A stretch of 64,000 nt of DNA from Tomitella gaofuii (GTDB lineage: Bacteria; Actinomycetota; Actinomycetes; Mycobacteriales; Mycobacteriaceae). This document shows, piece by piece, positions 18,768 through 28,325 of this stretch; within the stretch, counting starts at the first letter, position 1; each line of letters begins with the position of its first letter. The DNA lies in assembly GCF_014126825.1 (NCBI RefSeq), contig NZ_CP059900.1, positions 3,362,954-3,426,953 of the forward strand, in the 5' to 3' direction. The translations under genes were made by a program, and so were the position numbers. The notes beneath the pieces were generated by a model. The model did no database searches. It had not been told where the DNA came from and worked only from the letters and a program-made list of their open reading frames with translations.

Positions 18768-19064
18768 GTGGCCGTCACCACCGAGGAACAGGTGGAACGG
18801 GTGCGCGAGCTCATCGCCGCGATACCGCGCGGGAAGGTCTGCACCTACGGTGCGATCGCCGCGGCCGCGGGGCTGTCGACGCCGCGCACCGTCGCCTGGA
18901 TCCTGCGCGTGGACGGCGGCGGACTGCCCTGGCAGCGGGTGATCCGCGCGGACGGACGCCCCGCCCCCGCCATGCGCTTGCGCCAGCTGCCGCTGTTGGC
19001 GCAAGAGGGCGTCCCCCTCATCGACGGCCGCGTGGACATGCGGAGCGCGTTCCACGAACCCTGA
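18768..19064 (+). CDS. Alkyltransferase-like protein (ATL), DNA damage sensor
   Basis: 98-residue protein of the MGMT/Ogt C-terminal fold (Rv3204-like). The helix-turn-helix (KVCTYGAIAAAAGLSTPRTV) with its arginine finger region is intact, but the alkyl-acceptor motif PCHRV is replaced by PWQRVI. Trp in place of Cys defines ATL proteins, which bind and flip O6-alkylguanine without repairing it and hand the lesion to nucleotide excision repair. It therefore should not be called a methyltransferase. GTG start at 18768, 3 bp after the hydrolase stop. Confidence 0.85.
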   Translation: MAVTTEEQVERVRELIAAIPRGKVCTYGAIAAAAGLSTPRTVAWILRVDGGGLPWQRVIRADGRPAPAMRLRQLPLLAQEGVPLIDGRVDMRSAFHEP

Positions 19065-19130
19065 CCGGTCCCGCCATACGCGGATCTGTTCCTGCGACGC
19101 AGGGCGGCGTCCCCTGAAGGCGCGCGCCGT

Positions 19131-20453
19131 TCACCACAGGTCCTCGAGGTAGCGGGGCTTGCATGCGAAGTACGCGCCGACGACCATCACGCACATCGAC
19201 ACGAGCATGAACGCGAACGGCCACGCCCACCCGCCGGTCACGTCCCGCAGCGCACCGAACAGCAAGGGTCCCAGGCACGCCGCCGTGTAGCCGATCCCCT
19301 GGCTGAAGCCCGACATCCTCGAGGCACCGGACTGTGTGCGCGTGCGCAGGTTGATCAGCGTCAACGACATCGGGAACGTGCTCGGCCCGAGCCCCAGCAG
19401 CACCACCCACAGGATCGGCGCCCCCATGGGTGCGAGGTACAACCCGCCGAAGCCGACGATGTACACGAGGGCGCAGCCGAGGACGATCGGGAACGGGTTG
19501 TACATGCGCGCGCAGACGGTGGGCCCGGCGAGCGCGGCGATCAGCCCCATCGCCGAGAACAGCGCCACCATCGCACCGCCGAACGCCTCGTCGGCGCCCG
19601 CATCGGAGAAGATCCGCGGCAGCCAGGTGAACAGCGAATAGGTGATCAGCGAAGTCATGCCGAACATGCCCGCCAGGCCCCACGCCAAGGTGGTGCGCAC
19701 CAGCGACCCGCGCCGCCCCGCGGACTCGTCGACCGCGCTCTCGACGATCACCGGCGTCTCCGCACCGGAGCCCGATCCGGATTCGTCCGGCGCCACGCTC
19801 GACACCGCCCGTTGCGCGGCGTCGGCGGCCTTGCGCGAGCGCAGCAGGGCGAGCGTCGGCAGCAGCGCGGCCGCGGCCACCAGCGCCCACATGCCCAGCG
19901 ACCACCGCCATCCGTACGCGTCCGCCACCGGGACGGCCACCAGCGGCGGCACCGCCGTCCCCAACTGCACGCAGGTGATGTACACGGCGCTCATGACCGC
20001 GACACGGTCCGAGAAGTAGCGCTTCACCAGCGGTGGGATCACCACGTTGCCGATGCCCATGCCTGCCAGGGCGACGCCGGAGAACACGAGCAGCAGAGCG
20101 GTGTCGTCGACGAGCGCCCGGATCAGAAGCCCGGCACCGGACAGGGCCATGGCGACGACCGCCACGCGTTCCAGCCCCATCCTGCCGATGAACAGCGGCG
20201 TGAGCAGGCCGAACAGCGCGAACATCGCCGTGGGGACCATGCCGAACACCCCGGCCACCGCCGAGCCGAAGCCGACCTCATCGCCGATCCTGTCCAGCAA
20301 CGGGGTGATGGAGGTGACCGCGGTGCGCAACACCAGCGCCGACAACGTCAGCGCGAGGAATGCGATGAGCCTGCCCGCGAAGAAGCCGCTCAGACCGCCC
20401 GCCGGTCCGCCCGGGCCTGTCCGCACGCCGCCGCCGATTCCCATCACACCCAC
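19131..20453 (-). CDS. MFS transporter, CynX/NimT-like
   Basis: 440-residue major facilitator with about 12 membrane helices, a central cytosolic loop near residues 205-240 and a Gly-rich N-terminus. Length and layout resemble the CynX/NimT (cyanate/2-nitroimidazole) branch; the real substrate is unknown. GTG at 20453 has GGGAGAAGG about 5 nt upstream; ATG at 20444 is an in-frame alternative. It diverges from a FadR-type regulator, a pairing typical of CynX-like transporters, so control by that regulator is likely. It has no counterpart at this place in M. tuberculosis. Confidence 0.82.
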   Translation of the reverse strand: MGVMGIGGGVRTGPGGPAGGLSGFFAGRLIAFLALTLSALVLRTAVTSITPLLDRIGDEVGFGSAVAGVFGMVPTAMFALFGLLTPLFIGRMGLERVAVVAMALSGAGLLIRALVDDTALLLVFSGVALAGMGIGNVVIPPLVKRYFSDRVAVMSAVYITCVQLGTAVPPLVAVPVADAYGWRWSLGMWALVAAAALLPTLALLRSRKAADAAQRAVSSVAPDESGSGSGAETPVIVESAVDESAGRRGSLVRTTLAWGLAGMFGMTSLITYSLFTWLPRIFSDAGADEAFGGAMVALFSAMGLIAALAGPTVCARMYNPFPIVLGCALVYIVGFGGLYLAPMGAPILWVVLLGLGPSTFPMSLTLINLRTRTQSGASRMSGFSQGIGYTAACLGPLLFGALRDVTGGWAWPFAFMLVSMCVMVVGAYFACKPRYLEDLW

Positions 20454-20503
20454 CGTCGCCTTCTCCCGCCGTCATCGTGGCCGTCCGCCGATTGCTCCGA
20501 CAA

Positions 20504-20516
20504 ATCATAGGATGAT
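20504..20516. promoter_or_regulatory. Candidate FadR-type operator
   Basis: Perfect inverted repeat ATCAT-AGG-ATGAT in the only AT-rich part of the 167-bp spacer between the divergent MFS gene and its adjacent FadR-family regulator. FadR-type GntR proteins bind short palindromes of this size. Confidence 0.4.
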
Positions 20517-20620
20517 GGGATGTATCGGAGGAAACGGGTGCGGTGACGAAGCGGGTGCGGTGACGCAGCGCCGCGGTGACGGAGTGGGCGCACCGCCCAC
20601 CGGGACGGAGGGAACGGGTC

Positions 20621-21298
20621 GTGCAGTCGATCACGCGGGGCCGGGGACTGGTCGATCAGGTGACGGAGATGCTGCGCGGGGAGATCCACCAGGGCCGGTG
20701 GCCGGTGGGCTCGCGGATCCCCACCGAGGCGGAGCTGTCCCGGATCACCGGTGCGGGGCGCAACACGGTCCGCGAGGCCGTGCGCTCGCTGGTGCACGCG
20801 GGGCTGCTCGACCGTCGCCAGGGCTCCGGCACGTTCGTGCTGGCGGACTCGTCGGTCACCGCCGTGCTGCGCCGGGAGATCGACCCCGCCCGGCGGCGGG
20901 AACTGCTGGAACTGCGGCAGGCGCTGGAGGTGACCGCCGCGACGCTCGCCGCGCAGCGCCGCAGCGCGGACGACATCGCGGACATGCGCCGGCTGCTCGC
21001 CCGGATGGACCAGCACCACCGGGACGGCGACCTCGACGCGGCCGCACGCGCGGACGCGGCGCTGCACCGCGCAGTGGTCGTCGCCGCCCACAACGCGACC
21101 TATCTGCAGGTGTACGAGGGAGTGGTCCCCACGATGACCGAGGAGATGCTCGCCGAGCTCGCCCACTCGGGGACCGTCTACCTGCGCGAGCACCGGGCGC
21201 TGGTCGACGCCATCGACGACGGGGACTCCGCGCGCGCCGCCGCGACACTGCACGGCTTCCTGTCCGCCTTGCTCGCCCGCGACGCCGGAGCCGGATGA
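20621..21298 (+). CDS. FadR-subfamily GntR transcriptional regulator
   Basis: 225-residue regulator. An N-terminal winged helix (GRWPVGSRIPTEAELSR, then NTVREAVRSLVHAGLLDRR) is followed by an all-helical FCD ligand domain with the metal-binding Asp/His pattern (DAALHRAVV, REHRALVDAI). GTG at 20621 is chosen because GGAGGGAACGG lies just upstream; in-frame GTG at 20576 lacks a binding site. Its divergent partner is the MFS transporter, the most likely target. Confidence 0.85.
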   Translation: MQSITRGRGLVDQVTEMLRGEIHQGRWPVGSRIPTEAELSRITGAGRNTVREAVRSLVHAGLLDRRQGSGTFVLADSSVTAVLRREIDPARRRELLELRQALEVTAATLAAQRRSADDIADMRRLLARMDQHHRDGDLDAAARADAALHRAVVVAAHNATYLQVYEGVVPTMTEEMLAELAHSGTVYLREHRALVDAIDDGDSARAAATLHGFLSALLARDAGAG

Positions 21299-21416
21299 CC
21301 ACCGGGCGCCGATGGCGACCGTTCCCCCGGCGGTGCCGGGTGCTAGCGTGGTCGCGGAATTCAGGGGGAGGCCGCCGCCGCGGCGGCCGGGGGAACGCCA
21401 TACGGGGGGATTCACC

Positions 21417-22586
21417 GTGCACGACTTCGGGTATTCGGACGCGCAGAACGCCGGCACCGCACCCGCGGGTCCGCCGTGGCTGGCGGGCGGCGCGCAAGCG
21501 GAACCCCCGGCGGCCGGTCCCGCCGTGTCCTCCGCCCAGGCTCCCCCGCCCGCCCAGGCCCCCGCACACGCACAGGCGCCCGTCGCCGCGGACACGCCGC
21601 ATCAGACGGCACCGCCGGCGGACGGCGGGACGCGGCCCGGACCGCCGGCGCGGCCACGCGCGGCGGCGCATCGGGAATTGTCCGATCTCGACCTGCTCCA
21701 GCGTTCCAAGCGTCCCCCGTCCGGCGGCTGGCGCCGGGCCGTGCACGTGGCCTCCGGCAGGCTGATCAACCCGGGCGAATCGCGTGCCGAGGCCGCCCAT
21801 CGCGAACTCGTGGCGCGCATCGACCAGCCGATCCGCGGCGACTACCGCATCGCGGTGCTCTCGCTCAAGGGCGGGGTCGGCAAGACGACGACCACCATCG
21901 GCCTGGGCTCCACGTTCGCCTCGGTGCGCGGCGACAGGGTCATCGCCGTCGATGCGAACCCCGACCTGGGCACCCTGGGCCAGCGCGTCCGTTCGCAGAC
22001 GTCGTCCACCGCGCGGGGCCTGCTCGAGGACCCCCGGATCCGCCGCTACTCCGACGTGCGCGCGCACACGTCCCAGGCGCGCAGCCGGCTCGAGGTGATC
22101 GCGTCCGAGAAGGATCCGGCGGTCTCCGAGGCCTTCAGCGAGCAGAACTACCGGTCGGTGCTGCGGATCCTCCAGTCGTACTACAACATCGTGCTCACCG
22201 ACTGCGGCACGGGCCTCATGCACTCCGCGATGGCGGGCGTCCTCGACACCGCGGACGCATTGGTGCTCGTCACCTCACCCGCCATCGACGGCGCCCGCAG
22301 CGCGCTGGCGACGCTCGACTGGCTCGAGCACCACGATCGCGGCGACCTGGTGGAGGGGTGCGTGGTCGTCATCAACTCGGCCGGGCGCGGTACGAGCGCG
22401 GTGAAGCTGCCGCAGCTGCAGGAGCTGTTCGCCGGGCGGTGCCGCGTCGTCCATACGATCCCGTTCGACCCGCACCTGGCCGAGGGCTCGGAGGTGGACC
22501 TGGACCTGCTCGGCAGGGGCACCCGTAGGGCGTTCCTCGAGCTCGCCGCCGTGGTGGCGGAGGGGTTCTCGCTGCCGCGCCGATAG
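21417..22586 (+). CDS. MinD/ParA-like P-loop ATPase with Pro-rich N-terminus (EspI-like)
   Basis: 389-residue protein. The first ~90 residues are Pro/Ala/Gln-rich and probably disordered, then a basic stretch leads to a deviant Walker A KGGVGKTTTT (about residues 150-160), AVDANPDLGTL and LTDCGTGLM, the features of MinD/SIMIBI ATPases. The layout (Pro-rich tail plus MinD fold) is that of EspI-like proteins found with ESX type VII loci, but no ESX gene lies here. GTG at 21417 has GGGGGGA six bases upstream. It follows the FadR gene by 118 bp and has no counterpart at this place in M. tuberculosis. Function unknown. Confidence 0.75.
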   Translation: MHDFGYSDAQNAGTAPAGPPWLAGGAQAEPPAAGPAVSSAQAPPPAQAPAHAQAPVAADTPHQTAPPADGGTRPGPPARPRAAAHRELSDLDLLQRSKRPPSGGWRRAVHVASGRLINPGESRAEAAHRELVARIDQPIRGDYRIAVLSLKGGVGKTTTTIGLGSTFASVRGDRVIAVDANPDLGTLGQRVRSQTSSTARGLLEDPRIRRYSDVRAHTSQARSRLEVIASEKDPAVSEAFSEQNYRSVLRILQSYYNIVLTDCGTGLMHSAMAGVLDTADALVLVTSPAIDGARSALATLDWLEHHDRGDLVEGCVVVINSAGRGTSAVKLPQLQELFAGRCRVVHTIPFDPHLAEGSEVDLDLLGRGTRRAFLELAAVVAEGFSLPRR

Positions 22587-22628
22587 CTGTGCCCCCACCC
22601 GCCGCGGGCCCGCCTGCGCGCCCCGCCC

Positions 22629-23483
22629 CTATACGAGGAGCCGCACGAGGTCCGCGGTTCGCTCCAGCCCTGGAAGCACGCCGGCGGTGGCCCTGTCGTG
22701 CAAGGCGTGCACCGCGAGCCGGAAGATCATGGCCCGCAACAGCATCTGCGGCCACTCCGGAAGCACCCCCCAGCGTTCGATGAGCCCGTCGTCGGCGCCA
22801 CCCCAGGAGATCGCGTCCACGACGATCACCGCGGCGGCCCACGGCGCGGGACGCCAATACGGCACGATGTCGCGGATGCCCGGCGCGGCCGCGCCGGCGA
22901 ACAGCACGGTGCTGAACAGGTCGCCGTGCACCACCTGGTCCGGAATGTCCACGGGCTTGCGCAGGGACGCCAACTGTTGCACGAGCGCGCTGCTGCGGTC
23001 GCCGTCCGGGCCCGCCGCGACGATCGCGTCCAGGCCGCGGACGCCGGCGAACGGCACGCTCTCCCACGCGGCCCGGTCCGCGAGGGCGAAGATGTCCGCG
23101 TCGCTGTACGGCGGGGCCGGCTGCTGCGCCAGGAACCGCGGACGCGACAGGGACGACGTGGCGGCGTGCAACCGTACGGACAGCGACACCACCTCGTCGT
23201 ACCGGGCCTCGGGCTCGCCGGTGATGAACGTGTCCGCGCGCCAGCCGGACACCACATACCGCCCGTCGCTCGAACGCACCGGACGGGCCAACCGCACGCC
23301 GTCCACGTCGAGGGTCTCGCGCACGCTCGCCGACCATGCCGCCCGCGCATGGTCGGCCACCGGCGAGAGCACCGCCTCGCCCACGCGCCACGCGCCCGTC
23401 CCGTCGCCCAACGGCATCAGCTCCCGGCCGCGCAGGCCGAACGTGGACCGGACGTGTTCCGGAGGAAGGTCTGGAGAGCTCAC
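22629..23483 (-). CDS. TIGR02569-family phosphotransferase-like protein
   Basis: 284-residue actinobacterial protein equivalent to Rv3205c. The fold resembles aminoglycoside phosphotransferases: VVHGDLFSTVLF occupies the place of the HGDxxxxN catalytic loop, but the Asn is replaced by Val, and the metal-binding DxD region reads VVDAISWGGAD. It may be a degenerate kinase; no substrate is known. GTG at 23483 (VSSPDLPPEHVR) gives the family's usual length. It lies 119 bp upstream of moeZ in the opposite direction of reading from the MinD-like gene. Confidence 0.75.
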   Translation of the reverse strand: MSSPDLPPEHVRSTFGLRGRELMPLGDGTGAWRVGEAVLSPVADHARAAWSASVRETLDVDGVRLARPVRSSDGRYVVSGWRADTFITGEPEARYDEVVSLSVRLHAATSSLSRPRFLAQQPAPPYSDADIFALADRAAWESVPFAGVRGLDAIVAAGPDGDRSSALVQQLASLRKPVDIPDQVVHGDLFSTVLFAGAAAPGIRDIVPYWRPAPWAAAVIVVDAISWGGADDGLIERWGVLPEWPQMLLRAMIFRLAVHALHDRATAGVLPGLERTADLVRLLV

Positions 23484-23602
23484 AACCCGTAACCTACCGT
23501 CGAGCAGGCGCGGCCGTGCCGGTAGTCGCCCGGCCGTGTCGGCGGACGCCGACGGCATCCGGCTCCTATCGCGGTCCCGGCGGCGCGGGCGGACAGCGCC
23601 CG

Positions 23603-24805
23603 TCAGTACCGCGGCATACCCGTATCGACGGTGCGCGCCCAGTCGTCGATCCCGCCGGCGAGGCTGCACACGTCGCGATGACCGCGCTCGCGCAACCACG
23701 CCGCCGCCTGCGCCGAACGGCCGCCGGACTTGCAATACACGACCACACGCCGGTCCGCCGGGACGTCCGCCAGCGGGTCCTCGGCTCCCGCGGCGAAACC
23801 GCCCAACGGCACCAGCCGGGCGCCCGGAATCCGCGCGATCGCCCATTCATCCGGCTCCCGCACGTCGATCAGCTCCACGTGCCCGCCCTCGCCCCCGGCG
23901 ACGGCGTCGAGTTCCGCCGCAAGCTCTCGCGCCGAGGTCTCGGGAACGTCCGGCACCGCGGGCGCGCCGCACAGCCGCTCGTAGTCGACGAGCCCCGTGA
24001 CCGGCGGCGCGGCCGGATCCTTACGGATGCCGATGGTGCGGTGGCTCATCTCCAGCGCGTCGTAGATCAGCAGCCGGCCCAGCAACGGGCGGCCGATGCC
24101 GGTGATGAGCTTGACCGCCTCGGTGGCCATGACCGAGCCGACGGCCGCGCACAGCACTCCGAGCACCCCGCCCTCCGCGCACGAGGGCACCTTGCCCGGC
24201 GCGGGCGGCTCGGGGTAGAGGTCCCGGTAGTTCACCCCGCGGCCGTCCGGCGCGCGGTCCCAGAACACCGACACCTGGCCGGAGAAGCGGAAGATCGATC
24301 CCCACACGTACGGGCGGCCCGCCAGCACCGCCGCGTCGTTGACCAGGTAGCGGGTGGCGAAGTTGTCGGTGCCGTCGAGGATCAGGTCGTACTGCCCGAA
24401 CAGTTCCACCGCGTTGCCGTTGTCCAGCTGCTCGGGGTGCAGGCGCACGTGCACTGCAGAGTCGATCGCCCGCATCGAGTCCCGCGCGCTGTCCACCTTG
24501 CGGCGGCCCACGTCGGCCTCCCCGTGGATGACCTGGCGGTGCAGATTCGACTCCTCGACCACATCGAAGTCGACGACGCCGATCGTGCCGACGCCCGCCG
24601 CGGTCAAGTACATCAGCGTCGGCGCGCCCAGCCCGCCCGCCCCGATGACGAGGACGCGCGCGTTGCGCAGGCGACGCTGGCCGTCCACGCCCAGTTGGGG
24701 AAGGATCGTGTGCCGGTGGAACCGCGCCCGGTCGCGTTCGCTGAGCTCCGGACCGACGCCGACGAGCGGCGGCAGCGGCTCCGCGCCGGCGGCCATGGCG
24801 CTCAT
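23603..24805 (-). CDS. moeZ: Adenylyltransferase/sulfurtransferase MoeZ
   Basis: 400-residue two-domain enzyme (Rv3206c type). The N-terminal E1-like domain has GAGGLGAP and DGTDNFATRYLVND and adenylates the C-terminal Gly of small sulfur carriers (MoaD2, CysO, ThiS-like). The C-terminal rhodanese domain has the persulfide Cys in VVYCKSGGRSAQ and passes sulfur to form thiocarboxylates for molybdopterin, cysteine and thiamine synthesis. The start ATG overlaps the stop of the DUF3152 gene by four bases (ATGA), so the two are coupled. Confidence 0.9.
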   Translation of the reverse strand: MSAMAAGAEPLPPLVGVGPELSERDRARFHRHTILPQLGVDGQRRLRNARVLVIGAGGLGAPTLMYLTAAGVGTIGVVDFDVVEESNLHRQVIHGEADVGRRKVDSARDSMRAIDSAVHVRLHPEQLDNGNAVELFGQYDLILDGTDNFATRYLVNDAAVLAGRPYVWGSIFRFSGQVSVFWDRAPDGRGVNYRDLYPEPPAPGKVPSCAEGGVLGVLCAAVGSVMATEAVKLITGIGRPLLGRLLIYDALEMSHRTIGIRKDPAAPPVTGLVDYERLCGAPAVPDVPETSARELAAELDAVAGGEGGHVELIDVREPDEWAIARIPGARLVPLGGFAAGAEDPLADVPADRRVVVYCKSGGRSAQAAAWLRERGHRDVCSLAGGIDDWARTVDTGMPRY

Positions 24806-25905
24806 GACCGCGGGAACGGCCACGGGTTCGCGTGGCACGTCATGCCGTTTTTGGGGACGACGCCGTCGGGGTCGAGCTTGGCGATGTCGTCGTTCGCGAC
24901 GCCGAAGGTCTGCTGCATCATGATCGGCGCGAGCCCCCCGTCGCTCTGGCACGGCTGATGCTGCGCGTATCCGATGGCGTGGCCGATCTCGTGGTTCACC
25001 ATGTACTGCCGGTACGAGCCGATGTCCCCCTGGAAGGCCACCGCTCCCCGCACCCAGCGCGGCTCGTTGAGCACCACGCGCTTGAGGTCGGCGTTGTAGC
25101 ACGACGTCTCCACCGGGATGTCGTAGCCGCAGCTCTGCCGCACCGTCATCTGCGAGGTCAGGGCGACGTGGAAGTCGGCGTCCGGGGTGTCGACCCGCCG
25201 GAACGCGACGGTGGGATCGTTGATCCAGCTCTTGGGGTTCGCCAGCGTGTGGTCGACCATGCTGGCGAATGCCTGGTCCCCGCCGTAGCCGGTGGTGTCG
25301 ACGCCGTCCTCGACGTCGACGGTGTAGGTGTACACGTGCTGGGTGCCCTGGCCCACCTGCCCCGTGGTTCCGGGGACGATGTGGAACGTGCCGGCGCCGT
25401 GCACGGTGAACGGTCCGCCGTCGGGCAGCGCCGCCGAGGGCACCGACGGGTCGAAGCGGCCGTCGGCGACGGGCGCGCCGACGATGCCGTTGACGTCCGA
25501 GAACCGCGTGCCCAGGCTGGGCGCATCGGCGCTCGAGGTGCCGCCGCCCCGGAAGGCCTCGATGACGACGAACACGGTCACCACCACGAGGACGGGGATG
25601 GCGTAGGCGCGCCAGCCGTATTGGGAGACGAACCGCCCCAGCCGGGTCTGGCGCCGGATCCCCTCGCGTTCGCTGCGCCGGGCGCGCGGACGCTGCGGGC
25701 CGAAAGTGGGGTCCCACCGTGCGCGCAGCGGCTGATTCCACGAGGGAAACGAGAATCCGCCCTGCTCGTCGGCGGAGTCGCGCACCCGCTGGCCTTCGGT
25801 GTAGCGCGGTTCGGGTCCGCGGTCGCGCACGGCCCCGGCGATGCGTCCGTCGCCGTCCGCCGCCGGACGGCGGGACCGGTGCGCGTCGTCGTCCCGATAT
25901 GTCAC
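24802..25905 (-). CDS. DUF3152 membrane-anchored metalloprotease-like protein
   Basis: 367-residue protein of the Rv3207c family. A basic cytosolic N-terminus (~95 residues) leads to one membrane helix (about 98-118), so the C-terminal domain is outside the membrane. That domain has HEIGHAIGYAQH, a full HExxHxxxxxH zinc motif of metzincin type, and a four-Cys pattern (SCGYD, SCYNAD, PCQSD, TCHANP) suited to disulfides. It is a candidate envelope zinc protease with unknown substrate. ATG at 25905 matches the family start. It is translationally coupled to moeZ, an unexplained but conserved pairing. Confidence 0.82.
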   Translation of the reverse strand: MTYRDDDAHRSRRPAADGDGRIAGAVRDRGPEPRYTEGQRVRDSADEQGGFSFPSWNQPLRARWDPTFGPQRPRARRSEREGIRRQTRLGRFVSQYGWRAYAIPVLVVVTVFVVIEAFRGGGTSSADAPSLGTRFSDVNGIVGAPVADGRFDPSVPSAALPDGGPFTVHGAGTFHIVPGTTGQVGQGTQHVYTYTVDVEDGVDTTGYGGDQAFASMVDHTLANPKSWINDPTVAFRRVDTPDADFHVALTSQMTVRQSCGYDIPVETSCYNADLKRVVLNEPRWVRGAVAFQGDIGSYRQYMVNHEIGHAIGYAQHQPCQSDGGLAPIMMQQTFGVANDDIAKLDPDGVVPKNGMTCHANPWPFPRS

Positions 25906-25988
25906 AACACCAGAATCTCATACTTCCCGACCTGGACACGAGGTACACCGCCGATGCGCACCGCCGGGCGCGCCCGCCGACCGAGTAG

Positions 25989-26738
<750 letters not shown>

Positions 26739-26801
26739 GCGGCCGGACCGCACGCCGTCGGCGGCGGGCGGGGCCTGGCCGGCCGGCCGCCCGGCCGCCG
26801 C

Positions 26802-27026
26802 CTACTTGAGAAAGCCGACGGGACGCGAGTCCTTGATGCCGATCTCGACGTACGCGATCCGGGCGGCGGGCACGACGAACCGGCGGCCCTTCTCGTCCTC
26901 CAGGCTCAGCACTCCCTCGCCGCCGGACAGCGCCGCGGAGACCAGCTTCTCCACCTCTTCCGGGGTCTGTGCGCTGGCGATCACCAGTTCACGCGGGTTG
27001 TCGGACACACCGATCTTGACCTCCAC
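26802..27026 (-). CDS. DUF3107 small protein (TB9.4-like)
   Basis: 74-residue protein, complete and highly typical of the Rv3208A/TB9.4 family, from MEVKIGVSDNPRELV to the GIKDSRPVGFLK end. GTG start at 27026 with GGAAGA upstream. It is a compact alpha/beta protein of unknown function, almost always beside the TetR gene in Mycobacteriales. Confidence 0.88.
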   Translation of the reverse strand: MEVKIGVSDNPRELVIASAQTPEEVEKLVSAALSGGEGVLSLEDEKGRRFVVPAARIAYVEIGIKDSRPVGFLK

Positions 27027-27134
27027 GGTCTTCCTCCCAGTCTCGATCCCAGTCGTCGTGAACCGCGGATCACTCCGTCGTGCAGCGGATCACTCTGCCG
27101 TGCCGCGGGGCGCGGCCCCACGACACCCGGAACA

Positions 27135-27866
27135 CTATCCGAGGCCCAGGGATTCCATCCGCTGCGCATGCTTGTCCTGGATCCGGTCGAACAACTCGGC
27201 CAGATGGTTGATGTCGCCGGCGGCCGCGATCACCAGTTCGCTCAGCGCCTCGCTCTGCAGAGCCACGTACTGCGCCTGCGTGACGGCCTCGCCGAGGAGC
27301 CGGCGCGCCCACAGCGCCAACCGCGACCGCACCTGCGGGGTCTTGTCGATGGCGGCGCGCACCTCGGCCACGACGAACTCGGAGCGCGCCGTCTCCTCGA
27401 GCGCCTCCGAGACCACGCTGCGGATCTCCTCCGGCAGCGCGGCGACGATCTCCCGGTGGAAGTCCGAGGCCAGTCCGTCGCCGATGTAGGCCTTGACGAG
27501 GGATTCGAGCCACGAACTGGGCATGGTCGACGCGTGGAACTGCTCGATCGTCTGCTCGTACGGCGCCATCGCGTCGAAGATGTCGCGTCCGCGGTCGGCG
27601 AGCGCCCCCCGCAGCAGCTCGAAATGCTCGTGGTCGGTGGCCGCCAGGCCTGCCATCGCCACCTTGCCGCGCACGGTGGGCGCCATCGCGGCCGCGTCGG
27701 CGGTGAGTCGGTAGAAGGCCGACAGCTGCCCGTACGCGAGAAGGCCGAACAGCTCGTCGACGCCCGGATGGTCTGCGCTCACCCGCCGCGCCGCGCCGGC
27801 GGTGTCGGCGGAGCCTGCGGAGTCCGGACCTACGGCGTCCGGGGAGACGGTTTCGGGGTTCGTCAT
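27135..27866 (-). CDS. Ferritin-like fold protein (Rv3210c-like)
   Basis: 243-residue, mainly helical protein with a disordered Pro/Ser/Ala N-terminus of about 35 residues. The helices carry spaced Glu and His (DHEHFELL, EQTIEQFHA) and the family is annotated as ferritin-like, related to the MiaE tRNA hydroxylase fold. Whether a di-iron centre is complete cannot be judged by eye. ATG at 27866 is the clear start. It diverges from the rhlE leader. Confidence 0.75.
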   Translation of the reverse strand: MTNPETVSPDAVGPDSAGSADTAGAARRVSADHPGVDELFGLLAYGQLSAFYRLTADAAAMAPTVRGKVAMAGLAATDHEHFELLRGALADRGRDIFDAMAPYEQTIEQFHASTMPSSWLESLVKAYIGDGLASDFHREIVAALPEEIRSVVSEALEETARSEFVVAEVRAAIDKTPQVRSRLALWARRLLGEAVTQAQYVALQSEALSELVIAAAGDINHLAELFDRIQDKHAQRMESLGLG

Positions 27867-27922
27867 GCACTGCACAATAGCGCCGATGCAGTCCGGTGCC
27901 CCCGTACGCCGCCGTCGACCGG

Positions 27923-28325
27923 TAGGATGGGGCCGCGTCGGCGTGGATGCCGACGCGGCCCGGATCTCCGGCTGCCGACAGGCGGCAGGCGTTCCGCCGG
28001 TGCACGGCGGGTCTTCCCGCGGGCGCAGCCGGCGCGGACACTGCACGCCGCGGCCGTGCAGGCAGTGTCCACAGCAGGCAGAGCGCCTGGAATGGGAGCG
28101 TCCACCGCGGACCGCCGGGCCGGCAATGTGCGCGCACCGATCGGCAGGCCTGTCACCAGTTCGACGGCGACTGCCCCGCATTGGGATCCGGTGCCCCGTG
28201 CACGCCGCCCGCACGGGCTGCGTCGGGGGGCACGGCGGCCGCAGGCCCCCACCGCAGGTGGGCGGGGCCGCGGCCCAGCAGCCCACCGTCTGCGTGCGCG
28301 CGACGACCGCACGGAAGGCAATACC
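27923..28325 (+). promoter_or_regulatory. Long structured 5' leader and promoter region of rhlE
   Basis: No gene fits the 459-bp spacer 27867-28325. A good actinobacterial -10 box TAGGAT (27923-27928) is followed by a perfect 12-bp hairpin (27931-27942 with 27949-27960, 6-nt loop). A second long stem lies at 28036-28070 (GGACACTGCACG pairing across a 7-nt loop with a right arm that has a 4-nt bulge). No good -35 is visible. DEAD-box helicase mRNAs often have long autoregulatory leaders, and this layout fits that pattern; the link is inference. Confidence 0.45.

Noticed and set aside
20492-20513. TTGCTC and TAGGAT as a promoter for the FadR gene
   Set aside because: Spacing is only 10 bp, too short for a sigma-70-type promoter.
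23336-24958. Long plus-strand frame opposite moeZ
   Set aside because: Rich in Arg/His/Asp with no domain; antisense shadow.
26739-26801. GGCCGG-rich hairpins between the TetR and DUF3107 genes
   Set aside because: Many overlapping short pairings in simple sequence; no single convincing stem.
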